A DNA stretch of 5,157 bases from Desulfonatronospira sp. (GCA_007127015.1 SLAE01000029.1:1-5157), one strand, 5' to 3'; counted from the first letter of the stretch, positions 1 through 5,157 are shown. Notes: generated by a model not told the origin, from the letters alone. A program made the numbers and translations.

Positions 1-516
1 AAAACCACTTACGCTCCGTTGGTCTATAAGCCTGATCACTGTGATGAATTGATCAGAAAGCTTGAACTGGCCCATAAGGAAATCGTTCTACAGCGGTTCA
101 TTATTGACAGCTACGCATCAGCCAATGAATTCAAAGTAACGGCCACCGCCTATACGGCCAGGCCGGAAGAAACAAATGAAAATCCGGAAGTGACGGCCAT
201 AATGACCTCGCCCAGACCGGGAAAGACCATTGCGGTAAGCAGAGATCTGCGCGGCTGGCTGGGCAAAAGGGTTTACGTGGAAGGTTACGGCGTACGCAAG
301 GTTAATGACCTGATGAACAAAAGATACGACTACAGAAGGATAGATATATTGATGCCCGACGTTCAAAGCGCCAGAGAATTCGGAGTGCAGGAATTGTCGG
401 TATTTCTGCTTGAGCCTTTTGAAACCGCTTCTGAAGAATTGATCAATTATAAAAAGATCTTCAAAAAAGTTGATCAAGAATGTGATCAGGTTTCCGGATT
501 ACGGATCAAGGATTAA
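1..516 (+). CDS. 3D-domain protein, 5'-truncated by the window edge
   Basis: The frame is open from base 1 to a TAA at 514-516, giving 171 codons, so the true start probably lies upstream. A TTG at 19 has no ribosome binding site before it and is an unlikely start. Numbering from the first codon in the window, residues 12-40 look helical. Residues 45-138 resemble the 3D domain, named for three conserved aspartates: an opening VTATAYTA, then SRDL (Asp82), a GKRVYVEGYG strand pair, VNDLM (Asp103) and RIDIL (Asp115), ending in SVFLLE. The domain forms a double-psi beta barrel related to the catalytic fold of MltA-type lytic transglycosylases, and occurs in cell-wall-acting proteins such as the Rpf/YuiC group. 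A role in peptidoglycan turnover is therefore possible but inferred. Any signal peptide or wall-binding domain would lie outside the window. Residues 139-171 form a charged tail not typical of the domain. The gene converges with the small gene at 526-798. Confidence 0.82.
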   Translation, partial: KTTYAPLVYKPDHCDELIRKLELAHKEIVLQRFIIDSYASANEFKVTATAYTARPEETNENPEVTAIMTSPRPGKTIAVSRDLRGWLGKRVYVEGYGVRKVNDLMNKRYDYRRIDILMPDVQSAREFGVQELSVFLLEPFETASEELINYKKIFKKVDQECDQVSGLRIKD

Positions 517-526
517 ACCTTGATCC
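503..526. terminator. Perfect inverted repeat across two convergent stop codons, possible terminator
   Basis: GGATCAAGG (503-511) and CCTTGATCC (518-526) form a perfect 9-bp stem around the 6-base loop ATTAAA. The loop contains the TAA of the 3D-domain gene, and the last stem base is the first base of the opposing gene's stop complement (526-528). The position between convergent genes suits a shared terminator. However, neither side has a proper run of T: the plus side continues TAATTCAATCCGTTTT and the minus side has no T tract. It may instead be a 3'-end stabiliser or an incidental palindrome. The structure is seen; the terminator role is inferred. Confidence 0.4.
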
Positions 527-798
527 TAATTCAATCCGTTTTCTCTTAAATCAGCCAGAGCTTCCCGATGCCTCTGCAGACTTTCAGCCAGCTTCTCCTG
601 CTCACTTGAATCAAGCTTTCGGAAAGCTTCAGCATTATTTAAGACATCTTCCATGTTCTTAATCTTTTCCTCAAAATATCTGATATTTCTTCTCAGCATC
701 ATGTGTTTCTTGATGTAAAAATATATGCCGCTGGAGTAATATACCAGTATGTATGTGACCACAACGGCGATTAACACGAAAAGCAAGGTGTTAGGCAT
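526..798 (-). CDS. Small membrane-anchored coiled-coil protein, function unknown
   Basis: This encodes 90 residues, ATG at 798 to TAG at 526. Residues 4-28 are strongly hydrophobic (LLFVLIAVVVTYILVYY) and look like one membrane segment. A basic stretch follows (KKHMMLRR, 30-37), suggesting the C-terminal part faces the cytoplasm. Residues 38-88 are rich in Glu, Lys, Leu and Arg with heptad-like spacing (EEKIKNMEDVL, then EQEKLAESLQRHREALADLR), so a coiled coil is likely. The architecture, one N-terminal membrane helix plus a cytoplasmic coiled coil, recalls PspB-like and other small membrane adaptors, but I see no convincing homology and do not assign a family. The bases before the ATG (minus strand AACTATCAGCC) contain no good Shine-Dalgarno sequence, which leaves the start uncertain. 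The protein-like composition and the neat end 9 bp from the convergent gene support a real gene. Confidence 0.6.
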   Translation of the reverse strand: MPNTLLFVLIAVVVTYILVYYSSGIYFYIKKHMMLRRNIRYFEEKIKNMEDVLNNAEAFRKLDSSEQEKLAESLQRHREALADLRENGLN

Positions 799-978
799 GG
801 CTGATAGTTGTTCTGGTTTTATTATTGATCATTGAAAAAAACTATGAAAAATATGCAAACAGGCTGTAAGTTGCCCGGAAAACTACCTTAAAATCTCTGA
901 AAAGACAAGATCCGGACGGCTCAGTCTCTGCGCACTTATCAGCCTAAAGCAGGCCATATCCGAAACCCAAAAAAAATT

Positions 979-1015
979 TTCTCACGCAAAGGCGCAAAGC
1001 TCGCCAAGGAAGACA
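979..1015. repeat. Degenerate CGCAAAG-type intergenic repeat
   Basis: Three imperfect copies of a heptamer follow each other: CGCAAAG at 985-991, CGCAAAG at 993-999 and CGCCAAG at 1002-1008, flanked by TTCTCA and GAAG. Sequences of the form CACGCAAAGGCGCAAAG are, from memory, scattered between genes in many bacterial genomes, including deltaproteobacteria, so this is probably one worn copy of a dispersed family. The internal repetition is seen; membership in a dispersed family is recalled and not tested. Confidence 0.45.
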
Positions 1016-1178
1016 GGATTTCACGAGTAAGCACTGAAGAAGTAAGCATCTAGATATTTGAAAATTATGGGAATGAGTATGGATCAAGGAAGCTGTCTTC
1101 AATTATTAAAGCAAGATTTCCATTTACTTATGTTCAAATTCTCGTGTAGCCGCTTTTTTACACAAAATATCTTGCTGT

Positions 1179-1196
1179 CCGTCATAAGAATGTAAC
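1179..1196 (+). promoter_or_regulatory. Pho box (PhoB binding site) upstream of phoB
   Basis: The 18 bases CCGTCATAAGAATGTAAC match 15 of 18 positions of the enterobacterial Pho box CTGTCATA(A/T)A(A/T)CTGT(C/A)A(C/T). The two 7-base half-sites, CCGTCAT (1179-1185) and ATGTAAC (1190-1196), start 11 bp apart, the spacing required by the PhoB dimer. The site ends 62 bp before the phoB start codon, on the same strand. It indicates that phosphorylated PhoB activates its own operon. The match is seen in the sequence; binding is inferred. Confidence 0.78.
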
Positions 1197-1198
1197 AT

Positions 1199-1227
1199 TT
1201 GTTTTCTATTCAAAGAAATAATATAAT
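1199..1227 (+). promoter_or_regulatory. Candidate phoBR promoter
   Basis: A perfect TATAAT lies at 1222-1227, with a poor -35 (TTGTTT, 1199-1204) 17 bp upstream. A weak -35 fits an activator-dependent promoter. The Pho box ends 25 bp before this -10, whereas in Escherichia coli Pho promoters the gap is about 10 bp. A second possibility is a weaker -10 (TCTATT, 1205-1210, or TATTCA, 1207-1212) at nearly the classic distance, giving separate basal and induced promoters. The sequence does not decide between them. Confidence 0.5.
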
Positions 1228-1258
1228 TGGTTGTTCATAGTGAATTCATAAGAAAATA

Positions 1259-1960
1259 ATGAAAGAATCAAGAATTTTAGTAATTGAAGATGAAGAAGAC
1301 ATCCTGAATCTTCTGCAGATCAACCTTGAATCTGCCGGATACCAGGTTTTTTCCGCTGACAACGGCTTCGATGGACTCAAAATGGCCAGGGAGAAATCCC
1401 CCGATCTGATCCTGCTTGATCTCATGCTTCCGCAGATGGATGGCCTGGAAATTTGCCGCAGACTCAAAAGCGATGAAAAGTTGAAAAAAATCATGATCAT
1501 CATGCTTACCGCCAAAAGTGAAGAAATCGATCGGGTGGTAGGCTTTGAGCTGGGGGCTGATGATTATGTGGTTAAACCCTTCAGTATCCGTGAGCTTCTG
1601 CTTCGCGTCCGGGCCGTGCTGCGAAGGGATCTTAATGAAAAAATTGAAAGGCAGGAAACCTGGAAATTCAAAGGAATGGAATTTGACTTTGAGGCCATGG
1701 AACTCAGAATTGACGGCCGCTTTATCGAATTGACCGCTACAGAGATCAAGCTTTTAGGAGAGTTTATCAGAAACGAAGGAAGGATGCTCAGCCGCGAAAG
1801 CCTGTTGAACAATGTCTGGGGCTATGAATTCGATGGATACGCTCGCACAGTGGACACGCATATAAGAAGACTAAGATCCAAGCTCGAAGTTTACGCTGAC
1901 ATTATCCAAACCGTTCGAGGACTGGGATACAGGTTCAGTCCGCACAGTACCGAATTTTGA
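1259..1960 (+). CDS. phoB: Phosphate regulon response regulator PhoB
   Basis: The 233 residues match the usual length of OmpR/PhoB-family regulators (about 230). Receiver domain at 5-122: acidic pocket Glu10-Asp11, phosphoacceptor Asp54 in LILLDLMLP, switch Thr84 in MLTA and Lys106 in VVKPF. Winged-helix DNA-binding domain at about 136-226: the LTATEIKLL entry helix, LSRESLLNNVWGYEF, and the recognition region RTVDTHIRRLRSKLE, ending in the beta wing TVRGLGYRF. Phosphorylated at low phosphate, such proteins dimerise and bind Pho boxes to activate phosphate uptake and scavenging genes. The PhoB identity, over other family members, rests on the phoR kinase 22 bp downstream, the nearby phoU and pstB, and the Pho box upstream. 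The ATG at 1259 is favoured because an in-frame TGA lies at 1241-1243 with no other standard start between; the Shine-Dalgarno is weak (AAGAAA). Confidence 0.95.
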   Translation: MKESRILVIEDEEDILNLLQINLESAGYQVFSADNGFDGLKMAREKSPDLILLDLMLPQMDGLEICRRLKSDEKLKKIMIIMLTAKSEEIDRVVGFELGADDYVVKPFSIRELLLRVRAVLRRDLNEKIERQETWKFKGMEFDFEAMELRIDGRFIELTATEIKLLGEFIRNEGRMLSRESLLNNVWGYEFDGYARTVDTHIRRLRSKLEVYADIIQTVRGLGYRFSPHSTEF

Positions 1961-1982
1961 AGCGGATGAACGCCTACAGAAT

Positions 1983-3824
1983 ATGCGCAACGAATACTCC
2001 TTAAAGGTAAAGCTGATCATATCCATATGGATGGTGCTCATTTTTTCACTGGCTGTGCCTTCAAATTATTTCATCCAGTCAATGGAAGATGAGGCTGCCC
2101 GCCAATATCTCGGTCATATCCAAGAAAAGCTGCGAATTGTCGACTGGATTATTTCCAGTGAACCGGAAGCATACCTGTCCCCTCACCTCGATGATCTGCT
2201 AAAAGGACTTGGTTTTTTAAATGAAGAACGAATTTCCATTCTCGACGAACAGGGAAAGATTATTGCAGATTCCAGGTATTTGCCGCAGGAGTTCAAAAAT
2301 AAACCCAGCCTGATAAACAATCCCGAAATAGTGCAGGCTAGGATTCAGGGAATGGGATATTATCAGGTAAGCGAACATGCCGGCAGCCCCGCAATGACAA
2401 ACCTTGCCGTCAGGATAAACAACCTGGCAGACAATCATGATTACTACCTGAGAATTTCCACACCGCGATCCGGGGTGCATGCCTTTTTTGAACACATAAG
2501 CGCCAATCTGTGGAAATTCGTTTTTCTTTCCCTTTTGCTCAGCTGTATCGTGGTATATCTAATGATCACCTATCTGACTTACAGATTGAAGCCCATGATC
2601 AGCATGGCCCAATCAATGGGACAGGGGAATTTCAGGCAGAGAATAAACGATTCACCGGGCAGAGAATTTGACCCCCTTGTTGAGGCTGTCAACCGCATGG
2701 CTGATGATGTTGAGAAAAACGTGGAGCTTGTGTCCAAGCAGAAATCGGATCTGGAGGTTATTATCAACGGCATAAAGGACGGACTGGCAGCTTTGGACAA
2801 TCAGGGCAGAATTGTGAGCTTCAACCGTTCATTTCGAGAAATATTCAAGCATCTGGATCATTTACACAATAAACGACCTATTGATGTTTTTCTTAATGTC
2901 CAGCTGCAGAAAGCCTGTGACGCTCTTTTAAACGACCCCCGTGAACAGACCCTGTCCATGGAAATGGAAATCAGGGGTTTCTTTTACGATGTCCACCTCG
3001 TCGCTCCATCTAATCAACGGACCATCGGAGCGATCATTCTTCTGCACGACATAACCGCTTTCAAGCGTCTGGAGAGTATCCGCAAGGACTTTGTGGCCAA
3101 TGCGTCGCATGAGTTGAGAACACCTTTGACTTCCATCAAGGGCTACACTGAAACTCTACTCCAGAACCCGGATATTCTGGAACACAAAGGTCCGGACCTT
3201 TTAAAAATAGTGATCAGAAACACGGACAACATGATCCGCCTGCTCGATGATATTCTGCAGCTTTCCAGGATTGAATCCATTCAGGACAGGATCACCCTTG
3301 AAGACATTGATTTGAAGCAGATCATTATCAAATCCTGGAACAATTGCGAACACTATATCCTGGACAAGCATATCAGGTTTAAAACCGAACTTTTAGAAGA
3401 TGAGCATTTAATTGTTCGAGCCGAGCAGGATTATCTGCAGCATGTCTTTCAGAATCTATTTGAAAACAGCATTAAATTTGTCCCCCGGCAAGGTTTGATT
3501 CAGGTTCTGATCAGGGACAAGGGGAAGATGTTGTGGATAGGAGTTCAGGACAATGGTCCGGGAATTCCTGAAAGTGAGCAGCAAAGAATTTTTGAACGTT
3601 TCTACAGGATCAGGAAGGACAGGAACAAGGTCAAAGGCACAGGCCTAGGGCTGGCTATCTGCAGAAATATCCTCAAGGCTCTGGGAGGGGAAATCTGGGT
3701 GGAGAGCCCTGTCTCCGGTTCCGATCATGGATGCGTTATCTGGTTTTCTTTGAACAAGTCTTTAAATTCACCAGCAGATGAACCACACACTAAACCCGGT
3801 CGTCAAACTGACACGAATGCTTGA
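1983..3824 (+). CDS. phoR: Phosphate regulon sensor histidine kinase PhoR
   Basis: The 613 residues have the long, extracytoplasmic form of PhoR, not the short E. coli form (431 residues). Order: basic start, membrane helix 11-30, periplasmic domain about 31-176, membrane helix 177-199, HAMP linker about 200-253 (RLKPM to NRMADDV), PAS domain about 255-360 (IINGIKDGLAALDNQGRIV), then the kinase core. All catalytic motifs are intact: H-box His376 in ASHELRTPL, N-box NLFENSIKF (491-499), DNGPGIP (523-529), ERFYR (538-542) and GTGLGLAI (552-559). It autophosphorylates on His376 and passes the phosphate to PhoB; PhoU and the Pst transporter normally keep it from activating PhoB in rich phosphate. 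The last 20 or so residues are hydrophilic and lie beyond the kinase fold. The last 11 codons overlap phoU. The ATG at 1983 has a poor ribosome binding site, so coupling to phoB translation is likely; it is kept because it supplies the basic residues before the first membrane helix. Confidence 0.95.
   Translation: MRNEYSLKVKLIISIWMVLIFSLAVPSNYFIQSMEDEAARQYLGHIQEKLRIVDWIISSEPEAYLSPHLDDLLKGLGFLNEERISILDEQGKIIADSRYLPQEFKNKPSLINNPEIVQARIQGMGYYQVSEHAGSPAMTNLAVRINNLADNHDYYLRISTPRSGVHAFFEHISANLWKFVFLSLLLSCIVVYLMITYLTYRLKPMISMAQSMGQGNFRQRINDSPGREFDPLVEAVNRMADDVEKNVELVSKQKSDLEVIINGIKDGLAALDNQGRIVSFNRSFREIFKHLDHLHNKRPIDVFLNVQLQKACDALLNDPREQTLSMEMEIRGFFYDVHLVAPSNQRTIGAIILLHDITAFKRLESIRKDFVANASHELRTPLTSIKGYTETLLQNPDILEHKGPDLLKIVIRNTDNMIRLLDDILQLSRIESIQDRITLEDIDLKQIIIKSWNNCEHYILDKHIRFKTELLEDEHLIVRAEQDYLQHVFQNLFENSIKFVPRQGLIQVLIRDKGKMLWIGVQDNGPGIPESEQQRIFERFYRIRKDRNKVKGTGLGLAICRNILKALGGEIWVESPVSGSDHGCVIWFSLNKSLNSPADEPHTKPGRQTDTNA
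3790..3824. other. 35-bp tail-to-tail coding overlap of phoR and phoU
   Basis: The phoR TGA (3822-3824) lies inside phoU, and the phoU TAG complement (3790-3792) lies inside phoR. Both strands are coding for 35 bp, so each message must run at least this far into the antisense of the other. I see no hairpin with a T tract near the overlap to separate the two transcripts. Confidence 0.9.
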
Positions 3825-4458
3825 TGTTGGTGCCCTGAACAATAAACATGGTTGTTTCGGCAATATTTGTGGCCATGTCCGCGATGCGCTCAAAACGCCT
3901 GGCGATGTTTATGCATTGCACGCAGGGTTCGATGAGGCTGTTGTCCTGGTTCATAAAGCTTATGATCATCTTGAGAACCTTGTAATTCAGATCATCCACC
4001 TCGAAATCCATGCGGCAAACTTCCACGGCCCTTTCTGTATCCGGAGATGAAAAGGCGATTATTGCCTCCTGGAGCATGTCATAAGTCTTCCGGCCCATGA
4101 TTTTTATAGTTTCATAAAATTCAAAAGGCGGTTGCAGGCTTAAATAGATTACAGAGTCACAAATATTGGCCGATTCATCTCCTATGCGCTCCAGATCCCT
4201 GCTCAGGCGCAATGCTCCCAGGATAAAGCGCAGATCCCCGGCTACAGGTTGATCCAGCGCGAGCAGTCTCAGGCAGTGCTGGTTAATGATCACTTCGAGC
4301 TCATTGATATTTTTGTCATTATCTACAACTTCCTGAGCCAGGTCAGCATCCATGCGGGCAAAGGCATTCAAGGTCTTGCTCAGGGCCTGCTCTGTCTGGA
4401 CCACCATCTGCATGACCTTCATGTTCAATCTGTCCAGTTCCTGTATAAGCTGAGTCAT
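3790..4458 (-). CDS. phoU: Phosphate signalling protein PhoU
   Basis: The 222 residues fit the normal PhoU length (about 215-240). The protein is two similar three-helix bundles. Each carries the family's metal-binding E(D)xxxD signature: RDLERIGDESANI around residues 87-99 (Glu90, Asp94) and RRFERIADMATNI around 187-199 (Glu190, Asp194). The stretch PVAGDLRFILGALRLSRDLE is also typical. PhoU is a cytoplasmic, peripheral membrane protein that joins the Pst transporter to PhoR and represses the Pho response when phosphate is sufficient; it also limits phosphate uptake. The start at 4458 is well supported by AGGAG at 4464-4468, 5 bases upstream. The gene follows pstB on the same strand after a 247-bp gap. 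Its last 11 codons overlap the end of phoR on the opposite strand. The tail after FIVQG (SCQFDDRV at the end) is not a family motif and may reflect stop-codon drift into the overlap. Confidence 0.96.
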   Translation of the reverse strand: MTQLIQELDRLNMKVMQMVVQTEQALSKTLNAFARMDADLAQEVVDNDKNINELEVIINQHCLRLLALDQPVAGDLRFILGALRLSRDLERIGDESANICDSVIYLSLQPPFEFYETIKIMGRKTYDMLQEAIIAFSSPDTERAVEVCRMDFEVDDLNYKVLKMIISFMNQDNSLIEPCVQCINIARRFERIADMATNIAETTMFIVQGTNIKHSCQFDDRV

Positions 4459-4575
4459 GTTGTCTCCTGATGATTTATTGCGCCGGATGCTTCGTCCTGA
4501 ATTCTTCCTTACCTTAAATCTTCAAGCATGCTCAATGCGCAATTGGCGTTTCTGATTTTTTGTCGCTGCTACTTT

Positions 4576-4601
4576 GGGCTGGGCTTCGGAGAAGCCCGCC
4601 C
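4576..4601. repeat. GC-rich hairpin in the pstB-phoU gap
   Basis: GGGCTTC (4581-4587) and GAAGCCC (4591-4597) pair perfectly around the loop GGA. The stem extends by four more pairs, GGGC (4576-4579) with GCCC (4598-4601), past a single bulged T at 4580. In the phoU direction the hairpin is followed by A-rich, not T-rich, sequence, so it is not a standard intrinsic terminator. It could be a REP-like element or an RNA stabiliser protecting the end of pstB mRNA. Confidence 0.5.
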
Positions 4602-4624
4602 TGCAAAATCCAATATGGTTAAAA

Positions 4625-4669
4625 CGCGGCCTTTAGATGCCGCCGCGAACAACACCATTGGCGCGGCAT
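4625..4669. repeat. Overlapping, mutually exclusive inverted repeats
   Basis: Several stems compete for the same bases: GCGGC (4626-4630) with GCCGC (4639-4643); CGCGGC (4625-4630) with GCCGCG (4642-4647); and ATGCCGC (4637-4643) with GCGGCAT (4663-4669), the last extended by two pairs past a bulged C at 4644. Competing stems are a feature of attenuators, but also of decaying palindromic repeats; the sequence alone does not tell which. Confidence 0.4.
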
Positions 4670-4688
4670 GCCAAATTTTCAGGCATGC
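4666..4688. repeat. Inverted repeat just downstream of the pstB stop codon
   Basis: GCATGCC (4666-4672) and GGCATGC (4682-4688) form a perfect 7-bp stem with a 9-base loop, 17 bp beyond the pstB stop on the minus strand. There is no T tract after it in the minus direction. It shares bases 4666-4669 with the stem ATGCCGC/GCGGCAT, so the two cannot form together. A 3'-end stabiliser or weak terminator for pstB mRNA is possible. Confidence 0.45.
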
Positions 4689-4705
4689 ATTAACTCGTTT
4701 AACTA

Positions 4706-5157
4706 TCATCCAAACCGCCCTGTAATGTATTCTTCAGTGGCTTTATGTTTTGGATTGGTGAAAATGGTCCCGGTGTCTCCGTATTCAATCAGCTCACCCA
4801 GATACATGTAGGCGGTATAATCAGATACCCGGGCCGCCTGCTGCATGTTGTGCGTTACGATGACTATGGTGTATTTGTCTTTGAGAGAATAAATGAGTTC
4901 TTCTATCTTGGCCGTGGAAATCGGGTCCAGAGCTGAACATGGCTCATCCAGAAGTATCACTTCAGGTTCAACTGCTATGGCTCTGGCAATTACCAGCCTC
5001 TGCTGCTGACCCCCGGACAGGCCCAGCGCGCTTTCATGCAGCCTGTCCTTTACTTCTTTCCAGAGGGCGGCCCCTTTAAGCGAATTTTCAACCACCTGAG
5101 TCAGACGCTTTTTATTGCGCACACCTTTCAACCTTAATCCGTAAGCCACATTATCAA
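4706..5157 (-). CDS. pstB: Phosphate ABC transporter ATPase PstB, N-terminal part outside the window
   Basis: The frame is open to the right edge and ends at TGA (4706-4708), so roughly 150 of the family's usual 250-260 residues are present. At the edge the reading gives aspartate and asparagine before VAYGLRLKG, as in the family's DN(V/I)A(Y/F)G segment, so the GTG at 5147-5149 is an internal valine and not a start. Present are the ABC signature LSGGQQQR (about 5017-4994), Walker B VILLDEP with its catalytic glutamate, the D-loop SALDP and the H-loop histidine in VTHNMQQAARVSDYTA. The end, ELIEYGDTGTIFTNPK followed by TEEYITGRFG, is characteristic of PstB and separates it from other ABC ATPases. 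Walker A and the Q-loop are beyond the edge. The protein binds the inner-membrane permease PstCA and hydrolyses ATP to import phosphate. phoU follows on the same strand. Confidence 0.96.
   Translation of the reverse strand, partial: DNVAYGLRLKGVRNKKRLTQVVENSLKGAALWKEVKDRLHESALGLSGGQQQRLVIARAIAVEPEVILLDEPCSALDPISTAKIEELIYSLKDKYTIVIVTHNMQQAARVSDYTAYMYLGELIEYGDTGTIFTNPKHKATEEYITGRFG

Larger units (their letters stand above)
799..1258. other. 460-bp non-coding region between the divergent small gene and phoB
   Basis: No convincing gene lies here. The left part (799-970) is A/T-rich and must hold the promoter for the small minus-strand gene, but I see no clear -35/-10 pair for it. A CGCAAAG-type repeat lies at 979-1015. 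AGTAAGCA occurs twice, 15 bp apart, at 1026-1033 and 1041-1048. The right end holds the phoB control region with a Pho box and a TATAAT element. The rest (about 1050-1170) shows nothing I can name. Confidence 0.7.
4459..4705. other. 247-bp structured gap between pstB and phoU
   Basis: No gene is evident. Read in the phoU direction, the region follows the pstB stop and leads to the phoU ribosome binding site. It contains several inverted repeats (listed separately) and three GCATGC sites, at 4526-4531, 4666-4671 and 4683-4688. I found no convincing minus-strand -35/-10 pair and no Pho box, so phoU is probably transcribed from the pst promoter. A processing or partial-termination role for the hairpins is possible. 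Confidence 0.6.

Noticed and set aside
19..21. TTG as the start of the 3D-domain gene
   Set aside because: The frame stays open to base 1 and no Shine-Dalgarno sequence precedes the TTG. The gene more likely begins outside the window.
118..477. A 119-codon minus-strand reading frame opposite the 3D-domain gene
   Set aside because: It is a shadow of a well-supported domain on the plus strand and has no motif of its own.
1067..1195. A 42-codon plus-strand reading frame upstream of phoB
   Set aside because: It has no ribosome binding site, its product has no protein-like features, and its end runs through the Pho box. It is most likely chance.
4576..4601. Rho-independent terminator for pstB
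   Set aside because: The hairpin is strong, but the bases after it in the minus direction are A-rich and not T-rich, so the standard signal is absent.
4528..4725. A 65-codon plus-strand reading frame in the pstB-phoU gap
   Set aside because: It runs through the inverted repeats and into the end of pstB, has no ribosome binding site, and resembles no protein.
5147..5149. GTG as the start of the pstB gene
   Set aside because: It lies in the middle of the conserved DN(V)AYG segment; Walker A and the Q-loop must lie further upstream, outside the window.
1..5157. CRISPR array, tRNA, rRNA, insertion sequence or toxin-antitoxin pair
   Set aside because: I saw no regularly spaced repeats, tRNA-like cloverleaf, rRNA core sequence, transposase or small antitoxin-like pair on reading the window.

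Overview
The window carries most of a phosphate-starvation (Pho) regulon module from what looks like a Gram-negative bacterium of moderate GC content (roughly mid-40s percent by eye). A deltaproteobacterial / Desulfobacterota-like host is my best guess, from the protein style and an intergenic CGCAAAG-type repeat. That is an impression from memory, not a computed assignment.

Layout from left to right: (1) the 3' part of a 3D-domain protein gene (1-516, +), cut by the window edge. (2) A small membrane-anchored coiled-coil protein of unknown function (526-798, -), convergent with the first gene. A perfect 9-bp inverted repeat sits across both stop codons. (3) A 460-bp non-coding stretch (799-1258) with a degenerate CGCAAAG repeat and, near its right end, a good Pho box (1179-1196) and a -10-like TATAAT. 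(4) phoB (1259-1960, +) and phoR (1983-3824, +), a response regulator and its membrane histidine kinase, 22 bp apart and clearly one operon. (5) phoU (3790-4458, -), whose 3' end overlaps the 3' end of phoR by 35 bp tail to tail. (6) A 247-bp gap (4459-4705) packed with inverted repeats. (7) The 3' part of pstB (4706-5157, -), the ATPase of the high-affinity phosphate transporter, running off the right edge.

How the genes work together: PstB powers phosphate import through the Pst permease. PhoU links transporter state to PhoR, so PhoR is held inactive when phosphate is plentiful. When phosphate is low, PhoR phosphorylates PhoB, which binds Pho boxes. The Pho box upstream of phoB implies that phoBR is autoregulated. 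The sensor operon and the transporter/phoU operon converge here, so their messages are complementary at the overlap.

I found no clear evidence of a new system. The points worth a second look are the Pho box, the phoR/phoU overlap, the structured pstB-phoU gap, the hairpin over the two stop codons at 503-526, and a strong excess of TGATCA sites.
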